From the NCBI GenBank assembly GCA_003235465.1, contig QJWD01000241.1:1-7055 (forward strand): a DNA stretch of 7,055 nt. The letters are read 5' to 3'. The stretch is from Nitrospirota bacterium. Lineage in GTDB: Bacteria; Nitrospinota; Nitrospinia; Nitrospinales; VA-1. The translations under genes and the position numbers were made by a program. The notes below the pieces were generated by a model, which saw nothing but the letters and a program-made list of their open reading frames with translations, had not been told where the DNA came from and made no database searches. Each line of letters starts with the position of its first letter. Position 1 is the first letter of the stretch. Shown here piece after piece: positions 1 to 6,915 of the stretch.

Positions 1-375
1 GGGGGGTTTCCCCTGCACCGCGCCGGAGCTAGTGGCGGGAAAGCCGATTTCGGCGCGCTGCTCCTTGCGCACTTTCGGCATCCTGGCGTGTTCGATGGGC
101 GAGGGAAACTTGAAATGCATGCCGGGGGAAGTCCGGCGCGAGAATTTGCCGAAGGTGGTGACCACGCCTTCCTCGTCGGCCTCGACGAAGTAGATCGTGC
201 CGGGCACAATCCACACCAGGAGGAGAAGGAGGCCGATGCCGAGAAACATCGACGGCTTGAACTGAGGCATCTTGACCTGTGGCAGGTCGAACGGGGGCTT
301 GCCGGAGGGGCCCTGAGAGCCTCCCCGAAAGCGTTCTTCCGGTCCTCTTGGTTCGTGTAAGTCGTCCCAGGCCAT
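1..375 (-). CDS. hflK: HflK, FtsH protease modulator, N-terminal part (cut by left edge)
   Basis: This is the N-terminal 125 residues of HflK. HflK with HflC forms the SPFH-family complex that surrounds and modulates the membrane AAA+ protease FtsH, with its large domain on the periplasmic side. The sequence begins MAWDDLHE, as HflK proteins commonly begin MAW. A Gly/Pro-rich cytosolic tail follows, then one membrane segment at about residues 43-63 (FLGIGLLLLLVWIVPGTIYFV). The start of the SPFH/band 7 domain comes next, with the typical EADEEGVVTTFGKF, then SPGMHFKFPSPIE and KVRKEQRAEIGF. The frame stays open to base 1, so the rest, and probably hflC, lie beyond the window. The ATG at 373-375 is chosen because it gives the MAW start. 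It is preceded by a pyrimidine-rich CCACCCCTTCATTC with no Shine-Dalgarno sequence. HflC or another SPFH protein is less likely given the long Gly/Pro-rich tail. Confidence 0.9.
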   Translation of the reverse strand, partial: MAWDDLHEPRGPEERFRGGSQGPSGKPPFDLPQVKMPQFKPSMFLGIGLLLLLVWIVPGTIYFVEADEEGVVTTFGKFSRRTSPGMHFKFPSPIEHARMPKVRKEQRAEIGFPATSSGAVQGKPP

Positions 376-430
376 GAATGAAGGGGTGGAGATCGGGTTT
401 GCAAAAAGCCGTCGGTCAGGCAATCGAGTA

Positions 431-459
431 ACGCTAGCAGACTGCCGGGGCATTGTCAA
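431..459 (-). promoter_or_regulatory. Predicted sigma-70 promoter for hflK
   Basis: On the minus strand a perfect -35 TTGACA (454-459) is followed, after 17 bases, by TAGCGT (431-436). That is a poor -10 (3 of 6), but it is preceded by TG one base upstream, as in extended -10 promoters. The predicted transcription start is near 424, about 49 bases before the hflK ATG. It lies between the stop of the unknown gene and hflK, so hflK may be transcribed separately from the genes upstream. This is a prediction from motifs only. Confidence 0.45.
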
Positions 460-477
460 TGTCTCGGCGCGGCCTGG

Positions 478-1347
478 CTAGTGCTTGCCGGCGCGTGAGA
501 CTTCGTCCATCAGCCGGGCCAGCTCTTCCTCGTCCTTGCCCTGAATCTGGTATGACATGAAATACGCATGGTGGACCAGGGATTCGCCGTCCATGAACCC
601 CTCGTCGGAATCGGTGGAGTAGAGCGCCTCGTAGATCGGGTTCTCCGCCGACGTGTAAAACAACTCGAGTTCCTTGGGCGCCGCCTTCTTACCGAGCAGG
701 AGGTTGACCGTCGCGGGATCAAGAGCGTACTCCGTCTTGATGGTTTTAAAGGCGTCCTCGCGCGTCGCGCCGTTTTTCTCCGCCTGGTCGATGGCGCCGA
801 GAATGGCGCGGTTTCTCTGCATGAAGGTGAAATGCAGGTAGGCCGTGGTTTTGCCGATCAAAAAATCCAGGTCGTGAAAATAGACCTGCACCCAGTCGTC
901 AAAATTCACCTCCACCCCGTTGGAAATGCGGTAGTCGTCGGCTTTTTCCGGATTCTCGGTCACCAGCCGGTTGTAAATTTTCACGAACCGCTCGACGCAG
1001 TCGTAGAGCACGGCGTAGTAAAACGGGTTCATGCGGTACCAGTTGTTGGTCGAGTTGTGGGCGTTGACCAGCTTTCTCAGCATGAGCATCAGGGTGCCGG
1101 AGTCGGCAACCATCGAGTGCGAAACGGGAAACGCCTTCCTCAGGTAGGCGTTGATCTTGTTCTCATCCCCGGCTGCGTCCTGAATGTTTTCCTGCAGCGT
1201 GGTCTTGGCGTAGTCGAGCGCGTGGAACAGCAGCTTTTCGGTGTTCACTTGCCGCTGGTAGTCCATGTACTGTTTGAGCTCGGGAATTTCCGACTCCTGC
1301 GGATGCGTGGGGATTTCCTGCGTGATGTCTTTTGCGAGCGCCAGCAT
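478..1347 (-). CDS. Uncharacterised 289-residue protein, soluble and probably mostly helical
   Basis: I do not recognise this family. The protein starts MLALAKDITQEIPTHPQES and ends EEELARLMDEVSRAGKH. It has no signal peptide, no clear transmembrane segment, no cysteine cluster and no nucleotide-binding motif. The composition looks helical and somewhat acidic, and it is unusually rich in aromatic residues in the middle, for example NNWYRMNPFYYAVLYDCVERF and DDWVQVYFHDLDFLIGKTTAYLHF at roughly residues 100-170. The first half (residues 20-95) is amphipathic helix-like. Only one cysteine is visible. The ATG at 1347 is preceded by AGAGGT at 1351-1356, a weak Shine-Dalgarno placed rather close. 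The gene sits between an AsmA-like gene and hflK on the same strand and has its own predicted promoter. A link to envelope function is suggested only by position. The reading frame is uninterrupted, and the amino acid use is that of a real protein. Confidence 0.85.
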   Translation of the reverse strand: MLALAKDITQEIPTHPQESEIPELKQYMDYQRQVNTEKLLFHALDYAKTTLQENIQDAAGDENKINAYLRKAFPVSHSMVADSGTLMLMLRKLVNAHNSTNNWYRMNPFYYAVLYDCVERFVKIYNRLVTENPEKADDYRISNGVEVNFDDWVQVYFHDLDFLIGKTTAYLHFTFMQRNRAILGAIDQAEKNGATREDAFKTIKTEYALDPATVNLLLGKKAAPKELELFYTSAENPIYEALYSTDSDEGFMDGESLVHHAYFMSYQIQGKDEEELARLMDEVSRAGKH

Positions 1348-1380
1348 AAAACCTCTAAATCGCGATGGTTGGATGCGGTT

Positions 1381-1409
1381 ATTGTGACTGGAAACCGAAG
1401 CGATTTCAA
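1381..1409 (-). promoter_or_regulatory. Predicted sigma-70 promoter for the 289-residue unknown gene
   Basis: On the minus strand, TTGAAA (1404-1409, 5 of 6 to the -35 consensus) is separated by 17 bases from CACAAT (1381-1386, 4 of 6 to the -10). The predicted start is near 1374, which gives a leader of about 27 bases containing the AGAGGT ribosome site. This AT-rich stretch contrasts with the GC-rich hairpin zone immediately upstream. The match suggests the unknown gene can be expressed independently of the AsmA-like gene. Confidence 0.5.
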
Positions 1410-1420
1410 TAAAATTTACA

Positions 1421-1500
1421 GCGTCCCCCGCGGCGGAGGCGCTTCGCCGGCCATTTTCGGGAGGAGCCCGCTCAGCCCCCGCCTTCGGCGAGGAGGCCGG
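1421..1500. other. GC-rich hairpin-dense spacer downstream of the AsmA-like gene
   Basis: This part of the 233-base gap between the unknown gene and the AsmA-like gene contains several short inverted repeats. The best is a 7-pair stem, 1477-1483 with 1487-1493 (one G-U pair on the minus strand), with a TTC/GAA loop. Others are CGGG-AGGAG-CCCG at about 1458-1470 and GGCG-CTT-CGCC at about 1438-1448. None is followed by a T run on the minus strand, so it is not a classical intrinsic terminator. It could slow or protect the 3' end of the AsmA mRNA. No gene was found in the gap. Confidence 0.4.
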
Positions 1501-1580
1501 TGCGGGTCAACGCTTGCAGTTCGTCCGGCCGAACATCGTAGACGGTGCGAAAGCCGCCGCGCTCGTGGCCGCAAGGGCGC

Positions 1581-4500
1581 TCAATCGAGAACGATATTCT
1601 GCTCCTCGTCGAAGCGGATGGACCGGGCCGCGAGGTAATGCAGGGCGTCCCGCAACCCGGTCAGGGCTTCGATGCGGTCGGTGATGGCTTGAAACTGCTT
1701 GAGCCCCGCCACCGGCACGCGCCTCAGCTCCGGCGCCTTGATGATGTCCCCCAGCACCTTGTTCTTCAGCCAGGCGGCGACGTTGAGGTTGCCGTTTTCC
1801 AGGGAGATGAGGATCTGATGCGGGCTGGCGAGTTCGAGCTTGGCGCGCGTGTCGACGATGGCGGGCTTGCTCTCCTCGGGGTCGATGAATAGCAGCAGCC
1901 GGTCGAGGGTTTCGGCGCCGATGCTCGTGATGGCGATTTCCGAGCGGATCTGGTCGAGCGAAATGGCGCCGCCCGCCTTCTTGAGCAACTGAAACCCGAG
2001 TTTCAGGCTGCCGTCGACGCTGGCGTCCCGGGCCTGGCCGGTGCGGGCGCTTGCGCCGCCCGCCGGCAGGAGCCGGTCGAAATCCAGCCCGGCGAATTCG
2101 CTGAAGAAGTTCAGCATCGGCCCTTCCGGCGTTTGCGTCAGGAAAAAATTGCCCGCCAGCGCGCCGCCCAGGATATCGAAGATGAAGCGCTCGGCCATGA
2201 GCTGGTTGTTCTTGAGGACGAGGTCCATTTGCAGGCCGCTGGCCCGGTGGCCCTGCCATTCGATGGCGCCCGCGCGGAGGATGTTCTTGCGGCTCGAGAA
2301 ACTTCTCAGTTGTTTGAAAAACCCCTTGCGCGCGGCGAGAAAGGGGGGCCCCTGCTCGGGCGGGCGCTTTTCGATCCACAGTTTCTTCTCGAAGGGAACG
2401 CTGCCGTTCACCTCCGCCACCTTCAGGCCGCCGGGAAGCGCCGCCTTAAAGCGGTCGAATGAGACCTGGCCGCCGAGCTCGATGAAGTCGGCCGCTTTCA
2501 GGCGAAGGTCGAGATGCGAGTCGATGGCGCCATGGGCCTCGATGCCGGGGCTAAGCTCCACGGCGGGCCCCTTGAGCGCCTCGGCCACCTTAAGCCGGTT
2601 CTCGGTTTTGAGGGCGATGTCGAGGCGGTTAAGGAGTTCCCGCACCGTGCCTTCAACCTCGCCGGTGATGAAGGGGCGTAGCCCGTCGATCTGTCCTGTT
2701 ATGTTGTGCGTCAGGCCGAGCTTGCTTACGCCGAGGCGCTCGGCTTCCACCCGCAGCTTGTCGGCCCCCTCGAGGCTCAGCCGGAAATCGAAATCGGGGT
2801 CGAGCCAGGTGTCCTTGAGCCTGGCCGCCGTGACCAGGAATTTGCCGCCTCCGGAAAGTGTGGCCGCCTCGCCGCCCAGGCCCAGGCTGGTTCTCAACGC
2901 CGCCGATTTTATCTGGATGTCTTTCTCCGGCCACTCGACGAGCCCGTCCTGCAATTGGACAAGCGCGCTCAGGTCAAGCGGCAGGGAGGGGTGCGCGCGG
3001 TCGAACCCTTCCTTCGGCAGGCGGCCGCGTGCGGCAAGGTCCAGCCGCGCCTGGCCTCCCAGGTTGAGGCCGGCGAGTTCCGCCGCGAGGTTCGGGGGCA
3101 GGTGCGGCTTGATGCCGGCGAGATCGAGTTTGGTGAGCGCGGCCTTGAGGTCGACGGTTTCGCCCCAGTTCGTGGCCTGGCCGCTTGCGTCGAGGTCGAA
3201 CAAGGGAAGCCCGAGCCGCGCTGTTTTAATCGTGACGTCGCCGGTTTCAAGGTTCTGCGTCGTCTCGCCTGCGAAGTGGAGGGGCCCCGGGGCGATGGTC
3301 CACTCGCCTTGCCTGAGGCTCGGGGCCTTCATGTCCAGCGTGACTTTGACGCTGCTAAGAGCGAGGGCGCTGCCGCCCGCGAAGAGGACGAACGCGCTCT
3401 CGATGGCGCCGGTGCTGATTTTCTCAAGCGCCCTCGTTTCATCGAGGGACAGCTTGCCGTCGAGCTTGATTTTTTTGAGCGCCTTGCCGCCGGAAAGCGT
3501 CGCCGTCATCCGGGCGTCTAAGCCGAGGCCGTCGAGAACCAGCCCGGGCGTGGTGGACGCCACCTGGGCGCTTTGAAACACAACGTGCTGCGACAGCGGG
3601 ATATCCCCCGCCGGGGGCAGCGCGATGTAGGCCGCGGGCGCGGCCACCTCGGCCTCGGCGTGGCTCGCCTTGAGCTTCCAGTTGCCGAGAGCCCGAGCGC
3701 CGTCGAAATCCGCCTTTAGCCTGAGCGAGCCGAGGCGCGCTCCCTTCGTCCGGTCGTAATCCGCCGACAGGGTAAGGCGGGCCGACAGGTTCTTGATGTC
3801 GAGGGCGGGGCTTGCGAGGGCGGCATCGAGGCGGGCGACCTCGAGGAACGTCCGGCTGGTGAGTTTCTCGGGCAGGAACTGTTCGTTCAGTACGCCGGTC
3901 ACTTCGCTGGCGAAATCCGCCTTGCCGGCAAGCTCGAGGCCCTCGAGGTTTTTCAGCAGGGCCCGGGGGGCCAGGGCCACGAGCCCGGCGAGATCGACCA
4001 CGGCGCTTTTCTTTATAAGGAAGGCCTCTCGCCCTAGTTTTTTCGCGCTTCCTTCCACGTGCCCGCGAATGGCTTCGCCGGCGCTGTAATCGACGGTGAA
4101 CGACGGCAGGTTTCCCCGGTCCCAGTTGCCCGCGAGCGACCCTTCCATATTGAAAGGAAGCGTGACGCCCGCGAATTCGGGCCGGCTCGTGGTGATGGAT
4201 TTCACATCGCTCTTAAAAGCGAGTTTCACCTCGGTGAGGCGCGGGTTTTCGGCGACGAGGTTCAGGCTCTGGCTGATTTCCGACAGGGTGAGATCCGCCG
4301 CCTCCACGCCCGCCACGTTCACCGAGACGGTGGCGTCGAGCGCCTCGGGCAACGAGGCGTTCATCCTGAGCCGGTTGACCCTGACGGCGGCTTTCAGCCC
4401 CCGGACCTTAGCCATGCCGCCTTTATCCGGCGGGCGGGTGAAGCGTCCGGAATCCAGCTTCACGTTCATTGTGGCTTTAAGGTCGCTCGGTTGGCCGCCT

Positions 4501-5786
4501 TTCAGTTTCAAATGCTCGAGGTTCGCCTGCGCGTTCATGCCCTGGATGTCTAGGGGCTCGTAACGCGCCGTCATGCCTTCGACTTCAATGCGGCCGGAAT
4601 CGACCCGGAGGTCGCCCGGTTTGAAATCGGGAAAGTCGCCCGCGGCATGCACGTTCTTGAGAGAGACCCTGCCGCTCGCCGCAAGCGGCGGCAGCCAGGG
4701 CCGGGCCAGCGCCAGCGCTTTTTCGATGTCGAACGCCGCGTCGGCAAGGGTGAGGTCGATCCGCGGGTGCGTTTTGTAGTCACGGATGGCGGCCTTTAAG
4801 GTGATGCGGTGCGCCCCGTCGATTTCGAGGACCAGCCTGTCGATGTCGAACGCCTGTTGCCTGAGGGTGAGGTGGGTGTCGAAATCGCTGGAGATGTTGG
4901 GCGCGGGCAGCTCGTCCGCCAGTTTCACCTGGTTGCTGGTGAGGGAAAACCGGCCTTTGAGGCCTAAGCTGTCTAGATCGCCGGTGGTGACGCCGAGGTC
5001 CGCGAGCGCCAGGGTTTTAATATGCTGCCCCTCGCTTGTGTCGTACTGCACGTTGTGCGCCGCCGCCTCCGGCGGCCGACTCATGGTGATGGCGAGCGCC
5101 AGGTCGATAGCGTCACGGTCGAGGGTTCCGCGCGCGGCGAGCGACAGGCCGTCGACGCTGCCCCGGTCCCGCCCTTCGCGTTCGAAGGTGAGTTTGAGAT
5201 TCTTGATCGACAGGTCCTTGAGGGATACCGCCAGCGGAACCGGCGGCAGGCCGGCCTCGGGTGGGGCGGCCGTTTCGGCCTCGGCGGTCTTCCGGCCGTT
5301 AAGCAGCGGCTCAAAATTCCACCGCCCCTGTTTTTCGATGAGGTGAAATACCGGCCTGTCCACCAGCACCTGGTTGATCACCAGCCTCCCTTCGATGAGC
5401 TGGAACAGGTCGTAATCGAGCACCACCTCCCTGACCTGGACAAGCGGCGTTTTGCCGCCCACGGTCACCCCTTTGATGCGCGCGCCGCGAAGCAGGCTGA
5501 GGTCCGCGCCGCTTAGATGAACGGGCATCTTGAGCGCCAGGGAGAGCTTGCTCTCGGCTGTGGGCTTCCAGGTTTCGAAGGGCACCTGGCGAAGCGCCAC
5601 CTCGGCGGCGACGGGAACCAAAGCCAGCACCACCAGCAGCAGGAACAGGATGCGAAGCAGCGAAACCGCCAGCGGCCGCCGTTTTTTCGGCGGTTGATTT
5701 TCCGGCGGTGCGCTCTCGCGTCCGGTGGGCGGCGCCTCGGTTTCCGGGGCCGGGTCCGGCCTGGCGATGTCGGGACTGTTTTTCAT
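1581..5786 (-). CDS. Giant AsmA-family protein (AsmA/YhdP/TamB-like), inner-membrane anchored
   Basis: This is a 1401-residue protein of the AsmA-like group. Members are anchored in the inner membrane and extend a long beta-rich groove through the periplasm. In E. coli, YhdP, TamB and YdbH (about 880-1270 residues) carry phospholipids toward the outer membrane. Visible here are a Pro/Glu-rich cytosolic tail (residues 1-37), a KKRR positive patch, and one membrane segment at about 40-61 (AVSLLRILFLLLVVLALVPVAA). The AsmA N-terminal signature follows: LDYDLFQLIEGRLVINQVLVDRPVF, then GRWNFEPLL at about 154-162. A long repetitive beta-strand region comes after it, and then an AsmA-like C-terminal part (FIFDILGGALAGNFFL, then FAGLDFDRLL). 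The first codon is uncertain. GTG at 5801, ATG at 5795 and ATG at 5786 are in frame, none has a Shine-Dalgarno, and an in-frame stop lies at 5814-5816. I chose ATG 5786, which overlaps the stop of a micro-ORF as ATGA. It probably shares a transcript with the upstream peptidase gene. Confidence 0.88.
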   Translation of the reverse strand: MKNSPDIARPDPAPETEAPPTGRESAPPENQPPKKRRPLAVSLLRILFLLLVVLALVPVAAEVALRQVPFETWKPTAESKLSLALKMPVHLSGADLSLLRGARIKGVTVGGKTPLVQVREVVLDYDLFQLIEGRLVINQVLVDRPVFHLIEKQGRWNFEPLLNGRKTAEAETAAPPEAGLPPVPLAVSLKDLSIKNLKLTFEREGRDRGSVDGLSLAARGTLDRDAIDLALAITMSRPPEAAAHNVQYDTSEGQHIKTLALADLGVTTGDLDSLGLKGRFSLTSNQVKLADELPAPNISSDFDTHLTLRQQAFDIDRLVLEIDGAHRITLKAAIRDYKTHPRIDLTLADAAFDIEKALALARPWLPPLAASGRVSLKNVHAAGDFPDFKPGDLRVDSGRIEVEGMTARYEPLDIQGMNAQANLEHLKLKGGQPSDLKATMNVKLDSGRFTRPPDKGGMAKVRGLKAAVRVNRLRMNASLPEALDATVSVNVAGVEAADLTLSEISQSLNLVAENPRLTEVKLAFKSDVKSITTSRPEFAGVTLPFNMEGSLAGNWDRGNLPSFTVDYSAGEAIRGHVEGSAKKLGREAFLIKKSAVVDLAGLVALAPRALLKNLEGLELAGKADFASEVTGVLNEQFLPEKLTSRTFLEVARLDAALASPALDIKNLSARLTLSADYDRTKGARLGSLRLKADFDGARALGNWKLKASHAEAEVAAPAAYIALPPAGDIPLSQHVVFQSAQVASTTPGLVLDGLGLDARMTATLSGGKALKKIKLDGKLSLDETRALEKISTGAIESAFVLFAGGSALALSSVKVTLDMKAPSLRQGEWTIAPGPLHFAGETTQNLETGDVTIKTARLGLPLFDLDASGQATNWGETVDLKAALTKLDLAGIKPHLPPNLAAELAGLNLGGQARLDLAARGRLPKEGFDRAHPSLPLDLSALVQLQDGLVEWPEKDIQIKSAALRTSLGLGGEAATLSGGGKFLVTAARLKDTWLDPDFDFRLSLEGADKLRVEAERLGVSKLGLTHNITGQIDGLRPFITGEVEGTVRELLNRLDIALKTENRLKVAEALKGPAVELSPGIEAHGAIDSHLDLRLKAADFIELGGQVSFDRFKAALPGGLKVAEVNGSVPFEKKLWIEKRPPEQGPPFLAARKGFFKQLRSFSSRKNILRAGAIEWQGHRASGLQMDLVLKNNQLMAERFIFDILGGALAGNFFLTQTPEGPMLNFFSEFAGLDFDRLLPAGGASARTGQARDASVDGSLKLGFQLLKKAGGAISLDQIRSEIAITSIGAETLDRLLLFIDPEESKPAIVDTRAKLELASPHQILISLENGNLNVAAWLKNKVLGDIIKAPELRRVPVAGLKQFQAITDRIEALTGLRDALHYLAARSIRFDEEQNIVLD

Positions 5787-5888
5787 GCGCGGCATCCGCA
5801 CGTGTTGGAATTTTTAAGATTTTTCATTTCTGCCATCCACACGTGCGGGTCTCTTTAAATGTTTTTCGTGCGCGGCATCCGCATCCGC
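5777..5888 (-). repeat. Three degenerate tandem copies (about 41-bp period) of the AsmA gene start region
   Basis: Copy A begins at 5777, copy B near 5818 and copy C at 5860. On the plus strand, A (5777-5800) and C (5860-5883) match at 23 of 24 positions, sharing TGTTTTTC and then TGCGCGGCATCCGCA. B keeps TTTTTCAT, CATCC and CACGTG in register but has diverged between them. Copy A covers the first codons of the AsmA-like gene, so B and C are extra copies of its translation start placed upstream. A and B each contain the palindrome CACGTG (5799-5804 and 5840-5845, 41 bases apart). The array lies in the spacer after the peptidase gene. Confidence 0.75.
5783..5827 (-). other. Possible 14-codon upstream ORF overlapping the AsmA start
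   Basis: An ATG in repeat copy B (5825-5827) opens a frame encoding MKNLKNSNTCGCRA. Its TGA (5783-5785) overlaps the proposed AsmA ATG (5784-5786) in an ATGA arrangement. Because no Shine-Dalgarno precedes the AsmA start, coupling to such an upstream ORF is one way it might be initiated. The micro-ORF has only a weak GGA-type ribosome site of its own and arose inside a duplicated segment, so it may be incidental. A second micro-ORF, MRMPRTKNI (5855-5884), lies in copy C and nearly repeats the MRMPRMKN read from the GTG at 5801. Confidence 0.25.
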
Positions 5889-5898
5889 TAGTGTTGAC

Positions 5899-5915
5899 CG
5901 GGCGCTCAATGCCCG
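5899..5915. repeat. Short inverted repeat downstream of the peptidase gene
   Basis: CGGGC (5899-5903) and GCCCG (5911-5915) form a perfect 5-pair stem with a 7-base loop, about 30 bases past the peptidase stop. No T run follows on the minus strand, so it is unlikely to terminate transcription. It is consistent with read-through into the AsmA-like gene, perhaps with partial pausing or mRNA 3'-end protection. Confidence 0.35.
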
Positions 5916-5943
5916 CGAACTCCCGGGGCTCTCCCGTGCCTGT

Positions 5944-6795
5944 TCATGCATCCAGGTGATCTTTTAAAAAACCTGCGACGCCGCGCGCCACGCTGCCGCT
6001 CTTCGCAATATCGAGGGTGGCCAGCGTGTCCGTGGGCTGGTGATAGTTCGGGTTCCTGAGAAACGCCGTGTCGGTGATCATCACCGCCGGGGTGCCGTTT
6101 TGCCAGAACGGCGAATGGTCGCTCAGGGTGACTTCGCTGAACCTTTCTCCGCTGCCCGGAACCACCAGTTGCTCCACCGGAAGGCCGGGCGAGGCCCGGC
6201 GCATTCCCTCGCTGACCAGGCCCGTGAGCCGGGCGGAGGGTTCGTTGCCGACCACGGCGATGAAATCGCCCCGGCTTGGGTAACGCGCGGCGTCGACATA
6301 GGGCGGGTAGGCCTGCGAGCCCTCGCGGGCATCGAAGTACCCCACCATCTCAAGCGAGATCATGCCGCTGAAATTTTTCCCCCCGGCCTGTTCGATATGG
6401 TGGCGGCTGCCGATGAAACCGTATTCCTCCAGCGTGAAGGCCGCGAACAACAGCGGCATGGCGAGCGTCTCGCCCCTCAGCATGCGGGCGACTTCGATGA
6501 GCGCGGCGACGGCGCTGGCGTTGTCGTCGGCGCCGGGGCTGCCTTGGGCGGTGTCGTAATGCGCCGCCAGCACAAACGCCGCGCCACCCGGTGAGCCCAT
6601 GCGGCCGAGGACATTGCGGGAGCGTTTTCCTTCAAAGGAAACCGGCTCGCTTTCGACCTCGAGGTTCAGCATGCGGAACTGATTTTCAATGTAGCTTGCG
6701 GCGTTTTCCAGGGCGCTTTCGGAGGTGAACAGGTTGCGCTCCCCCACCAGGGCTTCGAGATGCCGGCGAATGTTTGAAGCGCTCGAATCGGGCAT
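5944..6795 (-). CDS. M28-family zinc peptidase (aminopeptidase-like), no signal peptide
   Basis: This is a 283-residue metallopeptidase of family M28, whose members use two zinc ions to cleave N-terminal residues or related bonds. The full set of motifs is present. AHYDT has H79 (zinc ligand) and D81; GADDNAS has D90 (bridging Asp); FTLEEYG has E123 (catalytic base) and E124 (ligand); SLEMVGY has E149 at the fifth ligand position, where Asp is more common; NYHQPTDT has H252 (ligand). SDHSPFWQNGTPAVMITDT is also typical of the family. The start is the ATG at 6793-6795, preceded by GGAGG at 6803-6807 with a 7-base gap. A TTG-started extension to 6888 would translate the leader hairpins and is rejected. 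Unlike many M28 enzymes it shows no signal peptide or lipobox, so it is probably cytoplasmic. The substrate cannot be told from the sequence. It is the first gene after a consensus promoter and probably shares its transcript with the AsmA-like gene. Confidence 0.9.
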   Translation of the reverse strand: MPDSSASNIRRHLEALVGERNLFTSESALENAASYIENQFRMLNLEVESEPVSFEGKRSRNVLGRMGSPGGAAFVLAAHYDTAQGSPGADDNASAVAALIEVARMLRGETLAMPLLFAAFTLEEYGFIGSRHHIEQAGGKNFSGMISLEMVGYFDAREGSQAYPPYVDAARYPSRGDFIAVVGNEPSARLTGLVSEGMRRASPGLPVEQLVVPGSGERFSEVTLSDHSPFWQNGTPAVMITDTAFLRNPNYHQPTDTLATLDIAKSGSVARGVAGFLKDHLDA

Positions 6796-6802
6796 TTTCC
6801 CG

Positions 6803-6807
6803 CCTCC
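6803..6807 (-). promoter_or_regulatory. Shine-Dalgarno that fixes the peptidase start
   Basis: GGAGG on the minus strand lies 7 bases before the ATG at 6795. It is the only good ribosome site near the 5' end of this frame and decides between this ATG and the longer TTG-initiated frame at 6888. Confidence 0.8.
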
Positions 6808-6849
6808 GGACCGGACGCATTTCTTTCGCCCGATTCTGGAAATCTGAAC

Positions 6850-6886
6850 AAAATAAAAACCCCGGACGGGGCCTCTCCGTGGCCCC
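6850..6886 (-). terminator. Attenuator-like leader: alternative hairpins plus U run before the peptidase gene
   Basis: On the minus strand three GC segments follow in order: GGGGCC (6881-6886), GGCCCC (6868-6873) and GGGG (6860-6863), then TTTTTATTTT (6850-6859). The middle segment can pair with the first (6 perfect pairs, 7-base loop). Alternatively its CCCC can pair with the last GGGG (4 pairs, 4-base loop) to give a hairpin directly against the U run. The two folds exclude each other, as in antiterminator and terminator pairs. The element starts about 23 bases after the predicted transcription start and ends 54 bases before the peptidase ATG, so it sits inside that gene's leader. The terminator stem is short, so efficiency is uncertain. 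It could instead end a short leader RNA of about 60 nt. Confidence 0.5.
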
Positions 6887-6915
6887 AAATCTAATTGATT
6901 TTTCAGGTGTTAATG

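Noticed and set aside
403..426. Possible intrinsic terminator after the unknown gene (GCC, loop, GGC, then TTTTT on the minus strand)
   Set aside because: Only three base pairs form with an 8-base loop, too weak to support a terminator.
568..1638. Plus-strand open frame of 356 codons
   Set aside because: It is antisense to the unknown gene and the end of the AsmA-like gene. Its Val/Arg/Gly-rich sequence has no motif, as expected for a shadow frame in high-GC DNA.
1472..1660. Coding-like tail on the minus strand ending RTVYDVRPDELQALTRTGLLAEGGG then a stop
   Set aside because: It looks protein-like just past the AsmA stop, but the frame has no ATG, GTG or TTG start and opens only inside the AsmA gene. 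It could be a gene remnant or an AsmA extension lost by frameshift, but the AsmA C-terminus looks natural.
1507..2379. Minus-strand open frame of 290 codons overlapping the AsmA 3' end
   Set aside because: It is Arg/Pro/Ala-rich out-of-frame translation of the AsmA gene. It has no motif and no ribosome site of its own.
2041..3576. Plus-strand open frame of 511 codons
   Set aside because: It is Ser/Arg/Pro-rich low-complexity antisense to the AsmA-like gene, with no recognisable domain. The minus-strand frame has clear AsmA signatures.
5944..6888. Longer 314-codon version of the peptidase
   Set aside because: It begins at TTG within the leader hairpin, the extra residues are Arg/Gly-rich without a signal peptide, and the GGAGG ribosome site points to the ATG at 6795.
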